From Arenimonas sp. (GTDB lineage: Bacteria; Pseudomonadota; Gammaproteobacteria; Xanthomonadales; Xanthomonadaceae), in contig DNNT01000181.1 in NCBI GenBank assembly GCA_003497545.1, positions 458 through 8,936 on the forward strand: 8,479 nucleotides of DNA, in the 5' to 3' direction. Positions 1-4,530 of the stretch are shown here, piece by piece. Numbering within the stretch: position 1 is the first letter of the stretch; the number at the start of each line of letters is the position of its first letter. The position numbers were made by a program, and so were the translations under genes. Under the pieces are notes generated by a model that had not been told where the DNA came from, did no database searches, and saw only the letters and a list, made by a program, of their open reading frames with translations.

Positions 1-1
1 C

Positions 2-55
2 CAGCCGCGAGGCTTGCGCCGCACCCTACCTCCCGCCACGGAGACCACACCATGA
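2..55 (+). CDS. Possible 3' end of an upstream gene (partial)
   Basis: The frame beginning at base 2 is open from the window edge to a TGA at 53-55, which overlaps the ATG of the nuclease gene as ATGA. The readable tail is QPRGLRRTLPPATETTP. Overlaps of this type recur further down the operon (GTGA at 2150 and 3385), which is the main reason to suspect a real gene end. Only 17 codons are visible, and the other plus-strand frames are open here too, so this could be untranslated leader. No function can be assigned. Confidence 0.3.
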   Translation, partial: QPRGLRRTLPPATETTP

Positions 56-792
56 ACACCCCATCCCTCATGCACTACCTCGACGAGTCCCTGACCTGCG
101 CCGAGGCCGCAGAGGACCCGCGAGATTACCTCGGGATCTCCCAGCTAGGGCGCTGCGCCCGCGCCTCCGGAATGGCGCTGAAGCCGGACGTCTACCCCGC
201 CGCAGTGCAGCTCGAATCCCTGCGCTTCTGGCACGAGGGGCACACCGCGGAGGACGACATCGTCGCCCGCCTCCAGCGCGCCGGGTGCCCGGTCTACTCC
301 CGTCAGCTGAAGGTCACCTTCCCCGAGCGACACCCGCTCCACGAGCGCGTCTGGGGGCACATCGACGGCGAGGTGCCGCTGGTGCCCGCCAAGGCCGAGG
401 GTCTCGGCGTAGCCGGCGCCGCGCCGCGCCTAGACCTGGCCATCCTGGAGATCAAGAGCCTACGCGCCGGTGCCCTCAAAAAACTGGCCACCGAAGGCAC
501 CGTCTCGCAGGCTTGGCCGCAGTACGGCATCCAGGCCCACACCTATGCCCTATGCCGGGGGCGCCACTGGGTTGCGTTCCTCGTCAAGGACCGCAACGAC
601 GGAACCATCGTCGAGTGCTGGGAGTCGTTCCGCGCCGACCTTGCGGAGTCCGGCATCGCCCAGGGGCTGCGGGTGCTGTCCGACCTCGACGCCGGTCAAC
701 TCTCGGGCCGTGACTACAACCCCGGAAGCGACTGGCAGTGCCGCAAGGAGTACTGCCAGTTCCGCGACCACTGCCTGCGCGCCGGCGCCTGA
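52..792 (+). CDS. Cas4/RecB-like PD-(D/E)XK exonuclease, probable Fe-S type
   Basis: This is a 246-residue predicted DNA nuclease of the PD-(D/E)XK superfamily. Visible motifs, in order, are a histidine in FWHEGH (H64), an acidic residue in GHIDGE (D105), the E-x-K pair in LEIKS (E133, K135) and a Q-x3-Y element in IQAHTY (Q161, Y165). This is the usual RecB/Cas4 active-site order. One cysteine near the N-terminus (C35, in GRCAR) and three near the C-terminus (C230, C235, C241, in CRKEYCQFRDHC) match the split four-cysteine set that holds a 4Fe-4S cluster in Cas4 and AddB-type nucleases. The C-x4-C-x5-C spacing is slightly wider than in textbook Cas4. The ATG at 52 has GGAGA at 40-44. No cas genes are present, and the SSB-like gene follows after 13 bases, so end resection for phage recombination or replication is the likelier role. 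The functional role is inferred from family and context. Confidence 0.87.
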   Translation: MNTPSLMHYLDESLTCAEAAEDPRDYLGISQLGRCARASGMALKPDVYPAAVQLESLRFWHEGHTAEDDIVARLQRAGCPVYSRQLKVTFPERHPLHERVWGHIDGEVPLVPAKAEGLGVAGAAPRLDLAILEIKSLRAGALKKLATEGTVSQAWPQYGIQAHTYALCRGRHWVAFLVKDRNDGTIVECWESFRADLAESGIAQGLRVLSDLDAGQLSGRDYNPGSDWQCRKEYCQFRDHCLRAGA

Positions 793-805
793 AAGGAGCT
801 GCCCC

Positions 806-1570
806 ATGGCCAACAGGCCGAACCTGCAGTTGATACCCAACGTCCCGTGTGTCATCCGCTTCCCCTTCGCCGCGGACGGTGGCGGGGTGTCCCCCCTGTG
901 GTCGGGGCCCTCGAAGCAGGGCCCCGGCAACCGCCACACCTGGGGCGTCGAGGTCGGCACCGGGCAGACGCAGTACCCGGCCGGCGACTTCGCCCTGTGG
1001 GGCTCCGACACCCTCAAGGCCCTCGTCGACGCTGCCCATCCCCTCAAGGATACGTGGGTCCAGCTGGCCCACCTGCAGGTGGGCCAGAAGCACACCTGGG
1101 AAGCCCACGTCTGGGACCCTGACCGGAAATCCTGGTCCAAGGTGCCCGACCCTGGACCCCTGCCAGCCCCCGGACCCGAAGGCGCCGCGTCCTCACCCCC
1201 GGCGGGTGCCGTGGCGCCCCCCCCTGTGGCCGCTCCCGCGCCCGCCCCCGCGCCGTCTCCCGAGCGTCGACCAGCCACCGGGCCCGTGCCAGACGCCGCC
1301 GGCCGTACCGCCTACGACCTGGCCCGCGCGGGCGAGGTGTTCCTGCGACTGGCGCACGAAGGCTTCGCTCGCGCCGGGGTCCCCATCACCGTCGATGCGG
1401 TCCAGGCCTGGGCCTGCACCCTCCTTATCCAAGCGTCCCGCATGGGCCTCCCCATGCCGTGGGAAGGCCTGGCGGGCTCGCCTCCCGGAGCCGCCGACAA
1501 CGGCGAGCCCGACGATGGCCCACCCGTGGAAGACGGAGACCCAGGTGCCGACGATGCCCTCCCTTTCTGA
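806..1570 (+). CDS. Phage single-stranded DNA-binding protein with SSB-type acidic tip
   Basis: A 254-residue protein in three parts. Residues about 7-110 (from NLQLIPNVPCVIRF to the region around WEAHVWD) resemble the compact beta-barrel of divergent phage OB-fold SSBs. Residues 114-165 are a proline/alanine-rich, probably flexible linker with an APAPAPAP run. Residues 167-215 form a predicted helical segment ending in the TLLIQASRMG region. The last 25 residues are strongly acidic and finish in GADDALPF, very close to the DDDIPF tip through which bacterial SSBs recruit partner proteins. The start at 806 is fixed by AAAGGAG at 792-798, seven bases upstream. The upstream neighbour is a recombination-type nuclease. 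The gene ends inside a possible -1 frameshift signal, so a longer form may also be made. The SSB role is inferred from domain pattern and tip; the barrel assignment is the weaker part. Confidence 0.72.
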   Translation: MANRPNLQLIPNVPCVIRFPFAADGGGVSPLWSGPSKQGPGNRHTWGVEVGTGQTQYPAGDFALWGSDTLKALVDAAHPLKDTWVQLAHLQVGQKHTWEAHVWDPDRKSWSKVPDPGPLPAPGPEGAASSPPAGAVAPPPVAAPAPAPAPSPERRPATGPVPDAAGRTAYDLARAGEVFLRLAHEGFARAGVPITVDAVQAWACTLLIQASRMGLPMPWEGLAGSPPGAADNGEPDDGPPVEDGDPGADDALPF

Positions 1571-1588
1571 CCGGCGGGGGCCCCGCCG
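1543..1588 (+). promoter_or_regulatory. Candidate programmed -1 ribosomal frameshift signal
   Basis: Four elements are aligned. An SD-like AGGTG lies at 1543-1547. The heptamer C CCT TTC lies at 1561-1567, in register with the SSB frame (CCT TTC are its last two sense codons) and fitting X XXY YYZ exactly. The SSB stop UGA follows at 1568-1570. A GC inverted repeat comes next, with arms CGGCGGGG (1572-1579) and CCCCGCCG (1581-1588), able to form a stem of 6-7 pairs with a 3-5 base loop. The SD-to-heptamer gap is 13 bases, near the spacing known for dnaX-type sites; the heptamer-to-stem gap of 4 is slightly short. A -1 slip would re-pair on CCC TTT and continue at CTG 1567. Chance occurrence in GC-rich DNA is possible. 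Confidence 0.55.
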
Positions 1589-1833
1589 ACGACCAGCCCC
1601 CAAAGATCACCGCCGCGGAGGTCTCCTTCCGCCGGACCTGCGCCTGGTGGAAGCGGCGCATCGTCAACGCCGGCGGCACCGAGGAGCAGTACCGCCAAGC
1701 CCTGGCGCAGGCAGGGCTGCACAAGGCGTCATCGTGGACCGAGGGCGAGGACACCACCGCGCGCCGCGCCATCGGCCTGCTGCAGGCCACGCACGCGCGG
1801 CTCTGCCTGAGCCGACGATCTCCCCGACCTTGA
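1567..1833 (+). CDS. Frameshift-accessed C-terminal extension of the SSB, or separate small protein without standard start
   Basis: The frame is coding in character: from about 1570 to 1833 nearly every codon ends in G or C, and the product contains an ordinary-looking stretch including KITAAEVSFRR, WWKRRIVNAGG and EEQYRQALAQAGL. Yet there is no ATG, GTG or TTG in frame after the SSB stop. The nearest is a GTG at 1459, deep inside the SSB gene and without meaning there. A -1 slip at 1561-1567 would join these 88 residues to the 254 of the SSB, giving a 342-residue product. Otherwise a CTG at 1567, with no Shine-Dalgarno nearby, would have to start translation, or the read contains an error. 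The segment looks helical and basic, with a tryptophan pair. I do not recognise the family. The stop at 1831-1833 lies 11 bases before the next gene. Confidence 0.6.
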   Translation: MTGGGPADDQPPKITAAEVSFRRTCAWWKRRIVNAGGTEEQYRQALAQAGLHKASSWTEGEDTTARRAIGLLQATHARLCLSRRSPRP

Positions 1834-1844
1834 CGGAGAAACGC

Positions 1845-2153
1845 ATGATCGCCCACCTGCCCCTCGCGGTCGTCGTCGCACTCGCCGTAGCGCTCCTCGT
1901 GCTTTGGCGCCGCACCGTCGTACGCCGGCCGGTGCAGGTCTACATAGGAGAGGATGAAAGGAGTATGTCCCGGGATCTTTCTGGGGCGCGCCGGCCGGCG
2001 CAGTCCCCACCCTCCACCCATTGCAGGGGGAGCGCTCGCGTGGGGCCTAGTCAGAAACCCCGCCCGACGTCATCTCAGGTAGCGGCGCTCCCTCTGCACT
2101 TCCGCCTACTGCGGCGCCTCGGGATCGAGTGCCGAGTCAAGGCAGGGCAGTGA
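1845..2153 (+). CDS. Small single-pass membrane protein, unknown function
   Basis: A 102-residue frame from the ATG at 1845, with GGAG at 1835-1838 six bases upstream. Residues about 4-21 (HLPLAVVVALAVALLVLW) form a clear membrane-spanning helix, followed by positive charges (RRTVVRR), which predicts the short N-terminus outside and the tail in the cytoplasm. There is no lipobox. The first 33 or so codons share the G/C-ending usage of the neighbours. From about 1950 onward codon choice becomes mixed and the sequence low in recognisable structure, so the distal part may be weakly constrained. The stop TGA (2151-2153) overlaps the GTG of the next gene as GTGA, which supports the frame being translated to its end. 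A role in lysis, superinfection control or membrane anchoring is possible, but nothing seen selects one. Confidence 0.55.
   Translation: MIAHLPLAVVVALAVALLVLWRRTVVRRPVQVYIGEDERSMSRDLSGARRPAQSPPSTHCRGSARVGPSQKPRPTSSQVAALPLHFRLLRRLGIECRVKAGQ
1982..2009. repeat. Long GC palindrome within an imperfect inverted repeat
   Basis: A perfect 14-base palindrome, GCGCCGGCCGGCGC, occupies 1988-2001. It is flanked by TGGGG (1982-1986) and CCCCA (2005-2009), which extend it into a longer imperfect hairpin. It lies in the part of the membrane-protein frame where coding signal fades. No T-run follows on either strand, so it does not look like a standard intrinsic terminator. A protein-binding site, an RNA structure upstream of 2150, or chance in GC-rich DNA are all open. 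Confidence 0.4.
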
Positions 2154-2767
2154 TCGCCGCTCTCTACGTTCTCAAGGACGGTCCCTATGTCGGCCTGCCT
2201 GATGTGGACCCGTGGGACGAAGAGCGGGACGCTCGCCTCTACGCCGGCCCGTGGCCAGTCGTGGCGCATCCTCCATGCGCGAGGTGGGGTCGATACTGGA
2301 GTGGTGGGCCCAGTGCTCACGGGACTCGACTGCTAGGAGATGACGGCGGCTGCTTCGAATCAGCCCTTGCGGCCGTGCGCCGATGGGGCGGCGTGTTGGA
2401 GCACCCGGAGGGAACACACGCCTGGAAGCGGTTTCACGTCGTCTCGCCGCCGCGACTCGGCGGCTGGGTGCCGGCCGGCCTGCTGCATCCCGGTGCATGG
2501 ACCTGCTGCGTCGAGCAGGGGCACTATGGACATCTGGCCGCGAAAGCGACGTGGCTCTACGTTCACGGCCTCGTGTCGTTGCCCAAGTTGACGTGGGGAC
2601 GCTGTGGCAAGCGCATCCGCATGGACGAAGGATACCACAGTACCGAGGAACGACTCCGGACAATCAAAACAGGCGTTTGTCAACGCTTATCGAAGCGCCA
2701 ACGCGAGGAGACGCCGGTGCCGTTCAGGCACCTCTTGCTCGACATAGCAAGGGAGGTTCCATCGTGA
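2150..2767 (+). CDS. Conserved phage protein with cytosine-C5-methyltransferase-like motifs
   Basis: A 205-residue protein starting at GTG 2150, which overlaps the preceding stop as GTGA and has AAGG at 2139-2142. An upstream GTG at 2129 is possible, but the protein body clearly begins VIAALYV. Visible signatures are PVVAHPPCARWGR (37-49, with HPPC at 40-43), RWGGVLEHPEGTHAW (78-92) and GHYGHLAAKATWLY (124-137), then a tail with ETPVPFRHLLLDIA. The pattern resembles small phage proteins usually left as hypothetical. HPPC and LEHP echo the Pro-Cys loop (motif IV) and the Glu-Asn-Val motif (VI) of C5-cytosine methyltransferases, which act on cytosine through that cysteine. No S-adenosylmethionine-binding FxGxG is visible near the N-terminus, so activity is uncertain. 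Codons end in T or A more often than in neighbouring genes, hinting at a separate origin. That it is a real phage gene is solid; the methyltransferase link is inference. Confidence 0.7.
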   Translation: MIAALYVLKDGPYVGLPDVDPWDEERDARLYAGPWPVVAHPPCARWGRYWSGGPSAHGTRLLGDDGGCFESALAAVRRWGGVLEHPEGTHAWKRFHVVSPPRLGGWVPAGLLHPGAWTCCVEQGHYGHLAAKATWLYVHGLVSLPKLTWGRCGKRIRMDEGYHSTEERLRTIKTGVCQRLSKRQREETPVPFRHLLLDIAREVPS

Positions 2768-2809
2768 CCAACTACCTCTGTTCGCTGAGGCGATCCAGGA
2801 GACGATGAT

Positions 2810-3034
2810 ATGAAGCACCAAATTGGCTCCCATGGCTGGTGGTGTGGCGAAGCCCGCTGGGCCATGCGGGGGATACACGACTCGATCCTGCGGCTATTCG
2901 AGCAGGGAGCTATTACCCGCTCCAAGGCCCGCGAGCTGCTGCAGTACGGCGCCGGTTATCCGACCGACCCTGTACCGAAGGCCCCATGGGACGAACTGAA
3001 CTGGCTAGATGCTGCAAGGTGCGACGAGGAGTAA
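2810..3034 (+). CDS. Small phage protein, unknown function
   Basis: A 74-residue protein with AGGAGA at 2797-2802, seven bases before the ATG. The N-terminus is rich in tryptophan, glycine and histidine (HGWWCGEARWAMRG). Residues 20-46 look helical, with the phrase FEQGAITRSKARELLQYGAG, and the C-terminus is acidic (DELNWLDAARCDEE). It contains only two cysteines (C13, C71), so a metal site is not evident. No membrane segment or signal peptide is seen. It sits 42 bases after the methyltransferase-like gene and 3 bases before the next start, within the same gene string. I do not recognise a family. Codon use is intermediate between its neighbours. Start position, ribosome site and compact fit support it as a real gene. 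Confidence 0.65.
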   Translation: MKHQIGSHGWWCGEARWAMRGIHDSILRLFEQGAITRSKARELLQYGAGYPTDPVPKAPWDELNWLDAARCDEE

Positions 3035-3037
3035 AAC

Positions 3038-3388
3038 ATGACCAAGCATGACCGTATTGCCCTGCGCCGATCCATCTGCGGGGCCGTCATGACCCTGACC
3101 CCCGAAGAGCGCCGCTTCTACGCCGATCCGCAATGGCGAGTCGGGCCCAACCCCGTCTTGGAGCGTATGTGGGGAGCCTACGTGGCGCTGGATACGGAGG
3201 CGGACCAACTCTCCGAGCTCGTCCACTCGCTGGAGCAGCAGCGGGCGGATCTGGCGGAGGAGTTGGCCGCAGTGAAGGCGCAGCGCGAGGCGTCGTCGGA
3301 GGCTCTGCGGAAGATCGTCGTAGACCCTCCAGGATCGTGCTGCACTTGCTGCTCGCGCGCCAGCAGCATCGCCCGCGCTGCCCTGTGA
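3038..3388 (+). CDS. Small coiled-coil protein with Cys-rich tail
   Basis: A 116-residue protein with GAGGAG at 3027-3032, just before the ATG at 3038. Residues 1-50 are mixed and include TPEERRFYADPQWR. Residues 51-92 form a long charged helix with heptad-like leucine and alanine spacing (DQLSELVHSLEQQRADLAEE and onward), most likely a coiled coil and so an oligomer or adaptor. The tail carries CCTCC (C101, C102, C104, C105), which might bind a metal or simply reflect the sequence shared with the next gene's approach region. The stop TGA (3386-3388) overlaps the GTG start of the methyltransferase by four bases, so the two are probably translationally coupled. I see no enzymatic motif and assign no function. 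Confidence 0.68.
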   Translation: MTKHDRIALRRSICGAVMTLTPEERRFYADPQWRVGPNPVLERMWGAYVALDTEADQLSELVHSLEQQRADLAEELAAVKAQREASSEALRKIVVDPPGSCCTCCSRASSIARAAL

Positions 3389-4515
3389 CCTACCGCATCC
3401 TCCAGGGCGACGTGACCGAGCGGCTGCGGGAGCTGCCGGACGGGTACTTCCACGGCTGCGTCACGAGCCCGCCGTACTTCGCCCTACGCGACTACGGCGT
3501 CGCCGGACAGCTCGGCCTTGAGCCGACCCCGGAAGCCTACATCGAGCGCATGGTGGGCGTGTTCCGCGAGGTGCGACGGGTGCTGCGGGAGGACGGGACG
3601 CTGTGGTTGAACATCGGGGACTCGTACAGCGGTAGTGGCGGCAAACAGCACACCAACGCCGGTAGTGCAGGGCGACCCGACAACCGGGCAGGATGGAGCG
3701 GCCTCAAGCCCAAGGACCTGGTCGGCATCCCCTGGCGCCTCGTGCTGGCTCTCCAGGCGGACGGGTGGTGGTGGCGCTCCTGCATCGCCTGGACCAAGCG
3801 CAGCGCCATGCCCGAGAGCGTGCGCGACCGCCCCACCTCTTCCTGGGAGCCGATCTTCCTGCTGACGAAGGCGGCCCACTATTTCTACGACGCGGAGGCG
3901 GTGCGGCAATCAGCCGTCAAAGGTGCCAGTGGTTCACGGTTCGACACGGGCAAGACGAGTGCCAGAGATGGCGGCGACAGGACACAGGCCGGATACCGAG
4001 GCGCGCCCGGCGCCAATCTCCGCAACGTCTGGCCCATCGAGGAGGAGTACCAGGAATGGAACCTCGGCCCGGAGCCGTTCATTGGATGTCATTTCGCCAC
4101 CTTCCCGACCGAGGTGCCACGCCGCGCCATCCTCGCCGGCACCTCGGACAAGGGCTGCTGCCAGGAGTGCGGTGCACCGTGGAAACGGTTGACGGACTCA
4201 CACTACGAGAATCCTGGAAACCGCTCGACGAACGGGCCTCGAAACCTTGGCCGCTACGTGCGACTGAAGCGAGTCAAGACCACCGGCTGGCGCCCCACCT
4301 GCGCCCATGACCTCGCCCCAGTTCCGTGCCGCGTCCTCGATCCCTTCGGCGGCGCCATGACCACGGCCCTCGTCGCCGAGCAGCTTGGCCGCGACTCGAC
4401 GATGATCGAGCTGTCGGCCGACTACTGCGCCCTCGGCGAGCGCCGCATCCAGGCCGGCATGCCGCTGACGCAGCGCAAGCCCGGGACGGCCGAGGGGCTG
4501 CCGCTGTTTGACTAG
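3385..4515 (+). CDS. DNA methyltransferase, N4-cytosine/N6-adenine type (beta class order)
   Basis: A 376-residue site-specific DNA amino-methyltransferase that would transfer a methyl group from S-adenosylmethionine to cytosine N4 or adenine N6. The catalytic motif comes first, TSPPY at 27-31, and the cofactor-binding motif last, DPFGGAMTTALVAEQLGR at 319-336. This permuted order is typical of the beta class, and the SPPY form is common in N4-cytosine enzymes. Motif I is unusual: the position normally glycine in DPFxGxG(T/S)T is methionine. Between the two lies a probable zinc ribbon (C259-x2-C262, then C306 and H308 or C315). The GTG start at 3385 matches the family's usual beginning (TYRILQGDV) and overlaps the previous stop as GTGA, with no good ribosome site of its own. 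No restriction enzyme gene is adjacent, so it looks like an orphan phage enzyme, perhaps protecting DNA from host restriction. Target sequence cannot be read from this. Confidence 0.9.
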   Translation: MTYRILQGDVTERLRELPDGYFHGCVTSPPYFALRDYGVAGQLGLEPTPEAYIERMVGVFREVRRVLREDGTLWLNIGDSYSGSGGKQHTNAGSAGRPDNRAGWSGLKPKDLVGIPWRLVLALQADGWWWRSCIAWTKRSAMPESVRDRPTSSWEPIFLLTKAAHYFYDAEAVRQSAVKGASGSRFDTGKTSARDGGDRTQAGYRGAPGANLRNVWPIEEEYQEWNLGPEPFIGCHFATFPTEVPRRAILAGTSDKGCCQECGAPWKRLTDSHYENPGNRSTNGPRNLGRYVRLKRVKTTGWRPTCAHDLAPVPCRVLDPFGGAMTTALVAEQLGRDSTMIELSADYCALGERRIQAGMPLTQRKPGTAEGLPLFD

Positions 4516-4530
4516 CGCGTTGCGCTGGTC
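4510..4530. terminator. Hairpin across the convergent stop codons, possible terminator
   Basis: GACTAGCGC (4510-4518) pairs with GCGCTGGTC (4522-4530) around a GTT loop: nine pairs on the plus-strand RNA, one of them G-U. On the minus-strand RNA the G-U becomes an A-C mismatch. The hairpin contains both stop codons of the convergent genes. Neither side has a T-run, so if it ends transcription it does so without the classical U-tract, as is often seen in GC-rich genomes. It may instead be a 3'-end stability element. Confidence 0.4.

Noticed and set aside
52..792. Nuclease as part of a CRISPR-Cas adaptation locus
   Set aside because: No cas1, cas2 or repeat-spacer array is visible, and the gene neighbours are phage DNA-metabolism genes.
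550..1278. 242-codon minus-strand frame opposite the nuclease and SSB genes
   Set aside because: It is a shadow of the two plus-strand genes, crosses their junction and has low-complexity Gly/Ala content.
1572..1588. GC hairpin after the SSB stop as a transcription terminator
   Set aside because: No T-run follows, coding sequence continues directly downstream, and its position after the slippery heptamer suits a frameshift stimulator better.
849..1844. Extension of the small membrane-protein frame upstream to 849
   Set aside because: This part overlaps the SSB gene out of frame and is proline/arginine-rich shadow sequence; the real start is the ATG at 1845 with its own ribosome site.
1954..2082. 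42-codon frame from ATG 1954, preceded by AGGAG and followed by AAAGGAG
   Set aside because: The ribosome site is too close to the ATG, codon pattern is not coding-like, and it overlaps the membrane-protein frame. Kept only as a remote alternative.
2764..2808. 14-codon frame from GTG 2764 between two genes
   Set aside because: Too short and without support; it probably serves only as the spacer holding the AGGAGA site for the gene at 2810.
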